Made by a program: the position numbers and the translations under genes
Shown: positions 36,874-46,157 of the stretch, in pieces
Numbering within the stretch: the stretch's first letter is position 1
How the letters are laid out: every line of letters starts with the position of its first letter
Assembly (NCBI RefSeq): GCF_015207705.1
Contig: NZ_JADEWI010000002.1
Coordinates: 186,001-250,000, forward strand
Length of the DNA: 64,000 nucleotides
Source: Nostoc sp. LEGE 06077
GTDB lineage: Bacteria > Cyanobacteriota > Cyanobacteriia > Cyanobacteriales > Nostocaceae
Direction: 5' to 3'
The notes under the pieces: model-generated
The model's input: the letters and a program-made list of their open reading frames with translations, nothing else
Told to the model about the DNA's origin: nothing
Databases searched by the model: none

Positions 36874-38562
36874 CTAATTCTTACTTGGTTTGAGTGCTAA
36901 CAAGACTTCTAGTTGACTGGTGGATTTGTCGGGGCTAGTGGCGGTTGCAGCCAAACCCCGAATAGAATTCAGAATGGCACTCGCATCAGGTGGAATCGGC
37001 TTACCTTGGGCTGCAAAACGGTTAACTAAGGTAACAGTTTTATCCATATCTAAGTAGAAGTAGCCGCCGTTAGGTTGTTGCAATGAACCTGTGACAGTTT
37101 TAAAGGTATTGCTTTGATCGAGAGATGGGCTTTTAGCCGCTGCTAAAGCGTCAGCAACAGGGCCGCCAAGTGCCAAAAACACGGTATCTTGATCCAACCA
37201 ACCATGTGCTAACAATGCACCTTGCTTGGGTATTTGCCATTCTGTGACATCTTTACCACCAATTTTTCTGGTGGCGATGTTGATTCTTTGGGCTTTGGCT
37301 AGGTCGTCAAGTTTTGTAAAGGTGGCTTCTGCGGTTTTGCGATCGCTGGTATCAAACACCAGCGCACCGCCAAAACCCACACTGGCTAACACGCCTTGAT
37401 TAGAGGGAATCGCCCCAACGCCAAATTCTCCATCCATCCAGCCAAAAATCTCTTTATCTAAGTCAATATTGGCTAATTTTAATTGACTGCGGACTTGTTG
37501 CAAGGTTTGTTGAACTTCTGGATAGTCTTTTGACTGTTCTACGAGTGTTTGCCAACCGCGACTGATACCATTACCACTGATGAGCGCAAAGGTATCACCA
37601 GGAAATTGCGCCAATATTTTAGCTGGTGTATTTTGATACTGAAATTTGTTTAGTTGGGGATCTAAGTTAGCGATCGCTTTCACCCGCACTCCCGTATCAT
37701 CTATACCAACACCTGCCACCATTGATTTTACCTGTTTCAACTGTGACAAGGTTTGTGGCGGTAGTGCTTTACCCTGATTGCTGGCTGCTGCCAATTGCTC
37801 TACCATGCCTGCGTAGTCTGGCACATAAATTTGCGCCAGGGTATTTTGCAAATTTACACTCTTGCTGAGAAGAGTATTCGCCCCTTCTTTACTAGCAAAG
37901 GAAGGTTGCCCTTTGAAAGTATCAATTGCTTTTTCTACAGATTGTTTTTCGGGAGCTAATAGCAAATAACTATTATTTACAACTACGTTATATGTTGGTC
38001 TTTCATTTTCTATAGTTTCGGTAATTTTTTCACCTTTATATTCATATTCTTTACTTTTTACACCTTTTTGAGTTTTTAATTTATTGGCAAAATTCAAAGC
38101 AGTAAGTTTATCCTTGATCCCTACCACCATTAAAATGTTTGTTTCTTGTTGTAATTTCGTTGAGGGATTGGCTTCCTTACTGGGAATTGGGAACTGAGCC
38201 GGTTTAATTTTGCTGGGAGGTAAGACGGCAAACATCACACCACCAACCCAAGGCTTGATATCTTTTTCATAAGAAATATCACTGCCTTTAAACATATCTT
38301 TGTTCAAGTCTTCTAGACTTTTGGTGAGCAGCTTTTGAGCTTCTGGTGTGCCGAACTGCTGTAATTTTGACCAAGCTTGGGCATCAGTAGAAATATATGT
38401 AGCCATTAATGCTGATGCGGGAACTAATTTAGCACTACCTAAAGCACCGGAAATATCTCCAGCAGGCCCTTTAAAAAGATAAGTGTAAACTGCTACACCT
38501 CCCACCACGGCGACAACTGCACCAATAGCGGGAATTAAAAACTTCGATTTACGTTCAGGCAT
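36874..38562 (-). CDS. DUF3352 domain protein, membrane-anchored
   Basis: An N-terminal membrane helix (AIGAVVAVVGGVAVYTYLF, about 12-30) is followed by a large periplasmic or lumenal domain: LVPASALMATYISTDAQAW, then AVLPPSK and repeated beta-alpha units. This matches the cyanobacterial DUF3352 family (usual length 550-570). Function unknown. GAGG about 11 bases upstream supports the ATG. Signal-anchor topology suggests the periplasmic side of the plasma or thylakoid membrane. Confidence 0.88.
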   Translation of the reverse strand: MPERKSKFLIPAIGAVVAVVGGVAVYTYLFKGPAGDISGALGSAKLVPASALMATYISTDAQAWSKLQQFGTPEAQKLLTKSLEDLNKDMFKGSDISYEKDIKPWVGGVMFAVLPPSKIKPAQFPIPSKEANPSTKLQQETNILMVVGIKDKLTALNFANKLKTQKGVKSKEYEYKGEKITETIENERPTYNVVVNNSYLLLAPEKQSVEKAIDTFKGQPSFASKEGANTLLSKSVNLQNTLAQIYVPDYAGMVEQLAAASNQGKALPPQTLSQLKQVKSMVAGVGIDDTGVRVKAIANLDPQLNKFQYQNTPAKILAQFPGDTFALISGNGISRGWQTLVEQSKDYPEVQQTLQQVRSQLKLANIDLDKEIFGWMDGEFGVGAIPSNQGVLASVGFGGALVFDTSDRKTAEATFTKLDDLAKAQRINIATRKIGGKDVTEWQIPKQGALLAHGWLDQDTVFLALGGPVADALAAAKSPSLDQSNTFKTVTGSLQQPNGGYFYLDMDKTVTLVNRFAAQGKPIPPDASAILNSIRGLAATATSPDKSTSQLEVLLALKPSKN

Positions 38563-39004
38563 TGTTACTGTCCTCTTTTCCTCAGATTTTTACTGAGGTT
38601 AGTAAAAACGTCATTGTTGAGTTCGCGGAATTATGGATAAATTTCACTAAGTATTCGGTTTATACTGATAAAATTAGTGAATCTACACATAGATTTGGCA
38701 AAAAACTCCAAAAAAATACTTCAAAGAAATGAGAGGCAAATCCGTAAATGCTAGGTTATTCATCTTGAGAGATAGCTTGTGGGAAAGAGGCAGGCTATCC
38801 TAAGCTAATAAGAAAATTTGCCGAGTATTTGTACTCAAGGAAAAACCATCAACAATATCCCCGCAGAAGATTCATAAGAATCTCCCCAACTATTGCAGCG
38901 ATCGCATATTTTCTATCCGCTGTTTGGATGAGCAAACATAACCGATAGCATTATTCTCGTAAACTTACTTAGATTTTTTAGGATTACAAGGTCAGTCAGC
39001 ATCA
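38563..39004. other. Divergent intergenic region between DUF3352 and aminopeptidase genes
   Basis: About 440 bases without a gene. It is AT-rich near the DUF3352 side and contains a HIP1-like GCGATCGC at about 38899. It must hold both promoters; no clear operator or RNA structure was seen. Confidence 0.45.
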
Positions 39005-41611
39005 ATGACACATTCCTATTTTGATACAGAAAATAACGGACACAAATCTTTTGAGTTACCAGGAGCCAGACCACACTATAATCCAGATCGCCCTGGACAG
39101 GTAGAGCATATTTTTCTCGACTTGCACTTAGATATCCCCAAGCAAAGTTATCACGGTAGTTGTAGCATTCGTCTGTTACCGATTCGCACTGGAATTGACC
39201 GTTTGATACTAGATGCAGTCAATTTAAATATCCAGTCTGTGCAAGTAGATGAGGTGGCGCAAAAATTTGACTATGATGGCGAACAGCTGGCGATTAAGCT
39301 TGACCAACCCACAGAACTGGGTAAAAGAATTTTGATTGCGATCGCCTATTCAGCCGAAAAACCCCAACGCGGTATCTACTTTATCCAACCAGACAAACAC
39401 TATCCCCACAAACCCACTCAAGTCTGGACTCAAGGGGAAGATGAAGATTCACGCTTTTGGTTTCCCTGCTTTGACTATCCCGGACAACTCTCAACATCGG
39501 AAATTCGGGTACGTGTCCCTAAAGCATTAGTCGCCATTTCCAACGGTGAATTAATTGATACCGCTGAGGAAGGCTCAGAAAAAATTTATCATTGGTCACA
39601 ACAGCAAGTTCATCCCACCTATTTGATGACTCTGGCTGTGGGTGACTTTGCCGAAATTCGAGATGAGTGGAAAGGTAAACCAGTTACCTACTACGTCGAA
39701 AAAGACCGGGAAGCCGATGCTAAACGCAGTATGGGTAAAACTCCCCGCATGGTCGAATTTTTGAGTGAAAAATATGGTTATCCATATCCTTTTCCCAAAT
39801 ATGCTCAAGTTTGCGTTGATGACTTCATCTTTGGCGGAATGGAAAATACTTCCACCACCTTATTAACAGATCGTTGTCTATTAGATGAACGCGCCGCTTA
39901 CGATAACCGCAACACCGAAAGTTTAGTTGTTCACGAACTAGCGCATCAGTGGTTTGGTGATTTGCTGGTAATTAAACATTGGTCTCATGCTTGGATCAAA
40001 GAAGGTATGGCTTCTTACTCCGAAGTTATGTGGACAGAACAGGAATATAGTGCCGAAGAAGCAGCATATTATCGTTTATTAGAAGCACGGAGTTATTTAA
40101 GCGAAGATAGCAGCCGCTACCGTCGCCCAATGGTAACTCATGTTTACCGCGAAGCCATTGAACTCTATGACCGTCACATCTACGAAAAAGGGTCTTGTGT
40201 TTATCACATGATTCGGGCGGAATTAGGAGAAGAATTATTTTGGCACGCCATTCAAACATTTGTGCAAGATAATGCCCATAAAACTGTGGAAACAGTAGAC
40301 TTACTCCGCGCCATTGACAAAGCAACAGGAAGGAATTTAGCCTTCCTCTTCGACCAGTACGTTTATCGTGGCGGTCATCCCGATTTTAAAGTGGCTTACT
40401 CTTGGGATGGCGATGCAAATTTAGCCAAGGTCACAGTTACCCAAACCCAAGCCGATAACAATAGCAGTAAAAATTTATTTGACCTGAAAATCCCCATCGG
40501 TTTCGGCTACGTTCAAAAAGATTCCACAGAAAAACTCAGCACTTTCACCGTCCGAGTCCACGAACACGAACAAAGCTTCTACTTCCCACTGTCAGCCAAA
40601 CCAGATTTTATTAGCTTTGATGTTGGCAATCATTTCTTGAAAACTGTAACTTTAGAATATCCCCTTCCAGAGTTAAAAGCACAGTTAGAATTTGACCCTG
40701 ACCCCCTTTCCCGCATTTATGCAGCTGAGGCTTTAGCGAAAAAAGGTGGTTTGGAAGCGACCAAAGCACTATCAGCTTCATTGAAAAAGGAAGCATTTTG
40801 GGGTGTGCGGGTAGAAGTAGCGAAACAACTAGTAGAAGTCAAATTAGATCAAGCTTTTGATGGGTTAGTTACGGGATTAAAAGATAAAAGTCCTTATGTG
40901 CGCCGTGCTGTAGTGAATGCACTGGCGACAATTAAAACTCATGACAGCTATAAGGCTGTGAAAAAGGTTATACAAGAAGGCGATCGCAGTTACTATGTAG
41001 AAGCCGCCGCCGCCCGCGCCATTGGGGCGATATCTGCGACGGGCTTCGCCTCCGCCGCTGCTAATCTGGATGAAAAGCCCAAGGAAGAAAAAGTCATCAA
41101 GCTGCTGAAGTCGGTTTTAGAAGAGAAAGCAGGCTGGAATGAAGTTGTCCGCAGTGGCGCAGTTGGCGGTTTAGCGGAACTCAAAACTTCCGAAGCTGCT
41201 GTAAATTTGTTGCTGGAATACACCAAACAGGGAGTTCCCCAAGCATTACGTTTAGCAGCAATTCGAGCTTTAGGTAAAATTTCCGTCGGTCAAACACCAG
41301 TAAACCTGGAACGGATTTTAGACAAATTAGCCGAACTCGCCAAAGAAACCTTTTTCTTAACCCAAATGGCGGTAGTTGCAGCCTTGGGACAAATGGAAAC
41401 ACCGAAAGCGATTGGAGTTTTGCGATCGCTTTCTGAACAAACCCCCGATGGACGGGTGCGTCGCTATGCTGACGAAGAAATTGCCAATGTTCAGAAGCAT
41501 TTAGGTTCAGCAACTGCATTGCGTCAATTGCGCGAAGAACTCGACCAACTCAAAAAACAAAACCAAGAACTCAAAAGTCGCTTAGAAAATTTGGAGGCAA
41601 AATCTAAGTAG
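39005..41611 (+). CDS. M1 family aminopeptidase with HEAT-repeat C-terminus
   Basis: The metalloprotease core has the substrate loop GGMENTSTT and the zinc site HELAHQWFGD followed by the third ligand in HAWIKEGMASYSE. This is the HExxH-18-E spacing of M1 enzymes (about residues 308-331). The last 300 residues are HEAT-like repeats (LKDKSPYVRRAVVNALATI, VEAAAARAIGAISA) and end in a coiled coil (LREELDQLKKQNQELKSRLE). It removes N-terminal residues from peptides in the cytoplasm. The 868-residue length fits. The same frame continues past its stop into a 35-codon Uma2-like tail. Confidence 0.93.
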   Translation: MTHSYFDTENNGHKSFELPGARPHYNPDRPGQVEHIFLDLHLDIPKQSYHGSCSIRLLPIRTGIDRLILDAVNLNIQSVQVDEVAQKFDYDGEQLAIKLDQPTELGKRILIAIAYSAEKPQRGIYFIQPDKHYPHKPTQVWTQGEDEDSRFWFPCFDYPGQLSTSEIRVRVPKALVAISNGELIDTAEEGSEKIYHWSQQQVHPTYLMTLAVGDFAEIRDEWKGKPVTYYVEKDREADAKRSMGKTPRMVEFLSEKYGYPYPFPKYAQVCVDDFIFGGMENTSTTLLTDRCLLDERAAYDNRNTESLVVHELAHQWFGDLLVIKHWSHAWIKEGMASYSEVMWTEQEYSAEEAAYYRLLEARSYLSEDSSRYRRPMVTHVYREAIELYDRHIYEKGSCVYHMIRAELGEELFWHAIQTFVQDNAHKTVETVDLLRAIDKATGRNLAFLFDQYVYRGGHPDFKVAYSWDGDANLAKVTVTQTQADNNSSKNLFDLKIPIGFGYVQKDSTEKLSTFTVRVHEHEQSFYFPLSAKPDFISFDVGNHFLKTVTLEYPLPELKAQLEFDPDPLSRIYAAEALAKKGGLEATKALSASLKKEAFWGVRVEVAKQLVEVKLDQAFDGLVTGLKDKSPYVRRAVVNALATIKTHDSYKAVKKVIQEGDRSYYVEAAAARAIGAISATGFASAAANLDEKPKEEKVIKLLKSVLEEKAGWNEVVRSGAVGGLAELKTSEAAVNLLLEYTKQGVPQALRLAAIRALGKISVGQTPVNLERILDKLAELAKETFFLTQMAVVAALGQMETPKAIGVLRSLSEQTPDGRVRRYADEEIANVQKHLGSATALRQLREELDQLKKQNQELKSRLENLEAKSK

Positions 41612-41716
41612 AAATTATTTAGCGAAGATCAGCTGATGTGCATTCAACTTGCACATTCTCTAGTGGAGACATTAATTACCCAATTGCGATCGCTCGGCGT
41701 TGAACCAGAAGTTTGA
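41612..41716 (+). pseudogene. Uma2-like C-terminal tail, remnant
   Basis: Directly after the aminopeptidase stop, and in its frame, the DNA reads LVETLITQLRSLGVEPEV and a stop. The QLRSLGVEPE ending is like the C-terminus of Uma2 proteins. There is no start and no catalytic part, so this is a remnant at best. Its last 35 bases recur at 43982. Confidence 0.4.
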
Positions 41717-41718
41717 TC
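41684..41718. repeat. 35-base direct repeat, copy 1
   Basis: This 35-base block, starting TTGCGATCGCTCGG and ending in GAAGTTTGATC, recurs at 43982 with two mismatches on the same strand. Both encode LRSLGVEPEV and a stop. Confidence 0.75.
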
Positions 41719-41727
41719 GGCTGCAAC

Positions 41728-41760
41728 ATCACCCCGACTGTGGAAAAAAGTCGGGGTGAT
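41728..41760. terminator. Perfect hairpin between convergent genes
   Basis: ATCACCCCGACT and AGTCGGGGTGAT are exact reverse complements across a 9-base loop containing AAAAA. It lies between the aminopeptidase (plus) and the 98-residue gene (minus) and probably ends both transcripts. Confidence 0.75.
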
Positions 41761-41769
41761 TGTAGTTAG

Positions 41770-42066
41770 TTATGCAACTAAAATGTGACGGATTAAAATA
41801 CTCATTACTTGATCAGGGTTTTCGGTTGGGATGAGTGGACTCCAATCTCCCACCTCTGCATAACTGATCGCCTGCAAATAATGTATTGTACTGGTGACAG
41901 CTTTAGGCGAACCAATCAACAAATGTTTAATGGGTTCTCTGTTGAGTAATGGCTGTTGATTAGATGCTTTGGGAGTGGGTGCTTCAAAATTTTCCCTTCT
42001 CAAATATTGTTCTGGTGATGTTTGAGCAGAATTTTGATCATCACCGAATTTATGTTCTTGTGCCAT
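41770..42066 (-). CDS. Hypothetical protein, 98 residues
   Basis: Not recognised. The first 35 residues are polar and disordered (DDQNSAQTSPEQYLRR). The C-terminal 55 residues look folded: HLLIGSPKAVTSTIHYLQAISYAEVGDWSPLIP, then DQVMSILIRHILV. Many cyanobacterial proteins of this kind have no assigned role; LxxxxxVxxxIHxLxxxxYAExxxWSP may be a conserved signature. The start at 42066 has a usable AGGAGTCGA-type site upstream (CCTAAATAGGAGTC on the minus strand). Confidence 0.65.
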   Translation of the reverse strand: MAQEHKFGDDQNSAQTSPEQYLRRENFEAPTPKASNQQPLLNREPIKHLLIGSPKAVTSTIHYLQAISYAEVGDWSPLIPTENPDQVMSILIRHILVA

Positions 42067-42098
42067 GATAATAATCGACTCCTATTTAGGTGTTGGAA

Positions 42099-42140
42099 GA
42101 AAGGCGATTGCAGACTTTGACAGGACGGCGATCGCCTTTC
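42099..42140. repeat. HIP1-containing inverted repeat
   Basis: GAAAGGCGAT and ATCGCCTTTC are exact inverted arms 22 bases apart; the second overlaps a HIP1 octamer. It lies upstream of the 98-residue gene and could fold in its leader. Confidence 0.5.
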
Positions 42141-42402
42141 TCATGCTCTTTATGTTAAAGTATAATTTTATACGTGTCAACCACTTGTTTAAATATTCTT
42201 GCAACTAATTAAATCTGGTTAAATTGCATTTTATATAAGGTATTGGAACAAGGATGAGAAAAATTTTCAGGGTTTATTGAGTGTATTAAAATGAAAAGCA
42301 TATTCAGCAATTTCAGGTAGGTAGTGATGTTGATGAATATCTCATCTACGCCACTGCCAAATTCAGTTAAAGTGTGTTTTGGGTAAACACATATCTTTCA
42401 CC

Positions 42403-42555
42403 TAGCCCCGACGAATGGAATTCGCGGCTATAAAAACGTAGACGCGCAAGCGGCTTCCCTCAGGGTAGTCCGCCTGCGCGGACTAACTTAAAATCAAGGG
42501 TTTTGAACCCGCGTAGGCGGGTTTTGTCCGTGTAGCCGCGACTTCAGTCGCTGGG
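42403..42555. repeat. Structured palindromic repeat element (REP/MITE-like)
   Basis: The ends pair: TTCGCGGCTA at 42421 with TAGCCGCGA at 42533, plus CGACGAA near 42410 with TTCAGTCG at 42543. Inside are two short stems, GTCCGC-CTGC-GCGGAC (42468) and AACCCGC-GTAG-GCGGGTT (42506). The element looks like a non-coding dispersed repeat of a type I remember from Nostoc-like genomes. It has no transposase of its own here. Confidence 0.75.
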
Positions 42556-42839
42556 TGCAAAATGTGACTAAACTTAATTGAGTAATAACATCACAACTTT
42601 GTGTCCTAAGGACAGAATGTTTAATAGATAATGCTGTTGATGAGCGATCGCACTGATTTGTAGTGTTTGCAAAGCGAATCGTAGAGAAGAGAAGAATTTA
42701 GAATATAGCTTGGGTGAAACAAAGTGAAACCCGACCTATTTGCCATTTTGTAATCCTTGTCCTGCTATCCAGGGCATGAATACCTCTTGGTAAGGAAAAT
42801 TACTGCGAGATTGGAATGATGACGAAAGTTTAGCTAATT

Positions 42840-43844
42840 CTACGGAGTTTTACTAGATGGCGGACTGGGCAATGTTGAGGGAGGAGGCAGAGAAGGTTTG
42901 AAAATTGTATACCAAGCAGCCATAGCTCCAATACCTGCGAGTAAAGTTCCAATGGCAGTAATAGCAACCCAATCAATTGTTACTTGAGATTTAGGTGGTT
43001 TTGTTGTTTCTGTCTTGCTCCCAGTTAATCCCAAATAATTAAGCCATTCTTGCATAGACTGTTGCCGCTGCTTGGGATCTAGTTGCATTCCTGCTAAGAT
43101 TGCGTCATTGGTGTTTTTGGTAATCTGAGGATTATATTCTTTTGGAGATACTAAATGTTCACCATCTACTTTACGCTTTACCGCACCAATAGGTATTCTC
43201 CCTGTCAGAAGTTTATACAGAGTAGCTGCGAGTGAATAAATATCGCTATAAGCGTGTGTTGTATTACCTCTAGCATAAAGTTCTGGTGGTGTAAATCCTT
43301 CAGATGTTTCTTGAGTTCGGCTTGTAGTTAAGATGTGGTCAAAATTTAAAGCTAGACCAAAATCAATCAACACTGCTTCTAAATTTCCATCTCGCTTTCG
43401 CAGTAAGATATTTCCCGGATGTACATCCCGATGAATCAACCCTTTGTTATGTACCTCCATCAGTGCTTCGCCAATTTGCTGAATGTAGCGCAGTGCGTCT
43501 GGTTCCGAAAGTATTGATGGACGGAGATTAGCTAAACTATCTTCACCGATATATTCCATTACCAAACAAGGATACTCCCCTTCTCTAAAGAGTTCCGTAA
43601 TCTGCACAATATGGTTATGTTTACACCCTCGAAGTTTTAAAGCTTCATCGTAAAACATATTCTCCAGTCGTGCGCGTTCGTCTTGACTGAGGGATTGAAG
43701 CAAGTCATCATTTAAGGTTTTAATAACTAAGCGATCGCTATTCCTGTTTTTTACCAAATAGGTAATACCAAAACGTCCCTTTCCTAACTCCCTGTCAATG
43801 GTGTATTTTCCACCTTGCAATTGATCACCTGCTACCCAAGCCAT
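42840..43844 (-). CDS. Serine/threonine protein kinase with C-terminal membrane helix
   Basis: The kinase domain has the glycine loop ELGKGRFGITY, the ATP Lys in LVIKTL, the catalytic loop HRDVHPGNILL, the DFG in LIDFGLAL and the TPPELYARG region. A single membrane helix (VTIDWVAITAIGTLLAGIGAMAAW) follows at the C-terminus and the last 20 residues are Pro/Ser-rich. It phosphorylates Ser/Thr; target unknown. I use the ATG at 43844 with GGGGAG eight bases upstream. An open extension to 43952 adds 36 residues without a ribosome site. Confidence 0.92.
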   Translation of the reverse strand: MAWVAGDQLQGGKYTIDRELGKGRFGITYLVKNRNSDRLVIKTLNDDLLQSLSQDERARLENMFYDEALKLRGCKHNHIVQITELFREGEYPCLVMEYIGEDSLANLRPSILSEPDALRYIQQIGEALMEVHNKGLIHRDVHPGNILLRKRDGNLEAVLIDFGLALNFDHILTTSRTQETSEGFTPPELYARGNTTHAYSDIYSLAATLYKLLTGRIPIGAVKRKVDGEHLVSPKEYNPQITKNTNDAILAGMQLDPKQRQQSMQEWLNYLGLTGSKTETTKPPKSQVTIDWVAITAIGTLLAGIGAMAAWYTIFKPSLPPPSTLPSPPSSKTP

Positions 43845-43981
43845 CTTTGCAACTCCCCAAATACATGGATTAATTTTGACATAAGAGTCTTGACAAGCTG
43901 TGTTAGCTTCGATGAAGAATGCGATCGCCTCTTTTTCCGTTCGATTGCTCAACTAAAAAACAACCACTAACCCTGTAAAGG

Positions 43982-44016
43982 TTGCGATCGCTCGGTGTTG
44001 AACCAGAAGTTTAATC
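43982..44016. repeat. 35-base direct repeat, copy 2
   Basis: It matches the block at 41684 except for two C/T and G/A differences. It encodes RLRSLGVEPEV and a stop on the plus strand, two bases before the end of the oppositely oriented Uma2 gene. Confidence 0.75.
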
Positions 44017-44018
44017 CA

Positions 44019-44708
44019 CTAAATAGAATTGGGATCTATGCCTAATTCTTGCAGTTTTGCCGCCAAGCGATCGCCTCGTTGTTTTTCTTGTTCGGCGCGT
44101 TGTGTCTGTTGATATGCTAATTCTTCTGGTGTAGGAACTAATTCACCTTCAGCCTTAAAAAAGCGTAATTTATCTTGAGCAATTCCTAAATACAACTCTA
44201 GTTGCTGACTCCATAACCAACCTTGAGCATTAGGTTCTAATGGTTGATACTTACCACCTACCAAAACAAACCCAGCAAATTCTAAATTATTGGGGTCAAA
44301 CCAAAAGTATTCCGGCGTGCGAAAGGTGTTTTGATAAATTTCTTTTTTTAAGCCTCTATCTGTTGCGGCGGTAGAATCTGAGAGCAGTTCAATAATCACG
44401 TTAGGATATTTACCATCTTCTTGCCAAACAACCCAACTTTTGCGCGGTTGGCGTTCTGTCCCCAACACGAAAAAAAAATCAGAGCCACGAAAATATTCTG
44501 ACTTGCGTTGACGCGGACTGTAGTAAATTGTAATGTTGCCAGAGACATAAAAATCATTGCGGTTGCTCCACCACAATTCTAGACACTGAATTAGCAGTGT
44601 CATTTGCAGTCGATGTAAGTCACTTTCCAAAGGTGGCTCGTCGCTATATAAATCCCCTGGGGGAAATATAACATCTTCTGGGGTTTCTAAATCTGGGGCA
44701 ACAGACAT
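44019..44708 (-). CDS. Uma2-family putative restriction-like endonuclease
   Basis: Uma2 (DUF820) layout: GDLYSDEPPLESDLHRLQMT, then NITIYYSPRQRKSEYFRGSDFFFVLG (the Asp-containing core), PNVIIELLSDSTAATDRG (the ELxS motif with an acidic active-site residue) and KEIYQNTFRTPEYFWFDP. A Glu/Arg/Gln-rich helix and the terminal LGIDPNS follow. The fold is PD-(D/E)XK. These genes are very numerous in cyanobacteria and their role is not settled. Remnants of the same family lie at 21094 and 41612. Confidence 0.9.
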   Translation of the reverse strand: MSVAPDLETPEDVIFPPGDLYSDEPPLESDLHRLQMTLLIQCLELWWSNRNDFYVSGNITIYYSPRQRKSEYFRGSDFFFVLGTERQPRKSWVVWQEDGKYPNVIIELLSDSTAATDRGLKKEIYQNTFRTPEYFWFDPNNLEFAGFVLVGGKYQPLEPNAQGWLWSQQLELYLGIAQDKLRFFKAEGELVPTPEELAYQQTQRAEQEKQRGDRLAAKLQELGIDPNSI

Positions 44709-44771
44709 GACTACAACTATCTCATTGCTATCAGTTTAGCGTAGCAATGCAATGTCATACCTGATCCTAAA

Positions 44772-45941
44772 TCAGCGTGTGGCTAAGGTAAAATCTGCGG
44801 TGAGTCGTTGTAAAATTTGCTTCAACACCATCGCCGTCCAATCGATGTCTGCTGCGGTGGTATCGCGCCCTAATGTAATGCGAATTCCCCCCAATGCGGC
44901 TTTTTGAGAATAACCCATAGCTAAAAGTATCGGACTGGGGCTGAGTTTACCGCTATGACAAGCAGCACCAGCACTAATCCCAATACCTGCTAAATTTAAT
45001 TGTCGCACCAAGGTTTTACCGCTGAGTTTTTCGCCGTCGGCGTATTCCAGACAGAAACTTGCATGATGCGGTAAGCGATGGATGCGATCGCCTGTGGGAA
45101 TTAAACTGGAGACATCTGCTAACAAAGCAAATAAGCGATCGCGTAAATCAATTAACCTTGGTGTTTCTGTGGCTAGTTCTTGGGCGGCTAATTCAGCGGC
45201 GACACCAAACCCAGCAATAATTGGGACAGCTTGGGTACCCGAACGCATCCCCATTTCTTGCCCACCACCTGTCAATAGTGGTTTTAATTTTACACTAGGA
45301 CGAATATACAAGGCTCCTGCACCTTGCGGCCCATAGATTTTATGGCTAGAAATGCTGAGTAAATCAACTGGTAATGTCTGCACATCAATGGGTAAACGTC
45401 CAGCAACTTGTACTGCATCGGTGTGGAAAATAGCGCCATGCGATCGCGCAATATTGCCTAATTCGCTAATTGGCTGAACTGTCCCGACTTCACTTTGTCC
45501 GTAAATTATCGATACCAATACGGTGTTATGGCGCAATGCAGCTTTTAAATCTAGGGGGTTAATTCTTCCTTGGTTATCCACTCCCAAACTTGTGACTTCC
45601 CAACCCCACATTTCTAGCAACTTCGCCGTTTCGGAAATGGCGGAATGTTCCACACTAGAAATAATGATGTGTTGTGGTACAGGATATAACCTAGCAACAC
45701 CAATAATGGCCAAATTATCGGCTTCCGTACCACCAGCCGTAAAAATAATTGATTCGGGATGAGTAGCGTTAATTAAGTCTGCAACTTGAACTCTGGCTTG
45801 TTCGACAACTATGGCCGCCCGTTGTCCCCACTCATGCAAACTAGAAGGATTACCCCACTGTTGCGTGAGGACTGCTTGCATTGCTGCGATCGCTTCTGGG
45901 CGAGTTGGAGTAGTGGCACTGTAATCTAAATATATTTGCAT
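44772..45941 (-). CDS. Cysteine desulfurase (NifS/IscS type)
   Basis: PLP-dependent fold: YLDYSATTPTRPEA, GGTEADNLAI, His99 in SSVEHSA, HTDAVQVAGRLPIDV, and the Schiff-base Lys201 in SSHKIYGPQG. The mobile active-site Cys is C328 in ISAGAACHSG. It takes sulfur from cysteine for Fe-S clusters and thio-modification. 389 residues fits the group I enzymes. The adjacent genes are not Fe-S assembly genes, so the exact role (IscS or other) stays open. The start ATG at 45941 is the first codon of a typical MxxYLDYxATT opening. Confidence 0.95.
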   Translation of the reverse strand: MQIYLDYSATTPTRPEAIAAMQAVLTQQWGNPSSLHEWGQRAAIVVEQARVQVADLINATHPESIIFTAGGTEADNLAIIGVARLYPVPQHIIISSVEHSAISETAKLLEMWGWEVTSLGVDNQGRINPLDLKAALRHNTVLVSIIYGQSEVGTVQPISELGNIARSHGAIFHTDAVQVAGRLPIDVQTLPVDLLSISSHKIYGPQGAGALYIRPSVKLKPLLTGGGQEMGMRSGTQAVPIIAGFGVAAELAAQELATETPRLIDLRDRLFALLADVSSLIPTGDRIHRLPHHASFCLEYADGEKLSGKTLVRQLNLAGIGISAGAACHSGKLSPSPILLAMGYSQKAALGGIRITLGRDTTAADIDWTAMVLKQILQRLTADFTLATR

Positions 45942-46157
45942 ATCACAACACTTGAGCAGAAAGAGGCGGACAATGGGCTACCTACTATTTTCACCATAGA
46001 CAGTTGTTTAATTAAATCTTGAGAAAATATGAATTAATGTGCATCAATAGGAGGATTTTTTAAATTACCGATCAAGTTCTTTACCTCTTTTAATTGGTGT
46101 ACTTCATTTGGGGAACTATAACTATGTTCACTACCAACTCACTTTTAGCAGATTACC

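Larger units (their letters stand above)
42067..42839. other. Intergenic region rich in small repeats
   Basis: About 770 bases without a gene. It holds the HIP1 hairpin at 42099, the structured repeat at 42403-42555 and a further HIP1 near 42643. The rest is AT-rich DNA with no coding signal I can support. Confidence 0.55.
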
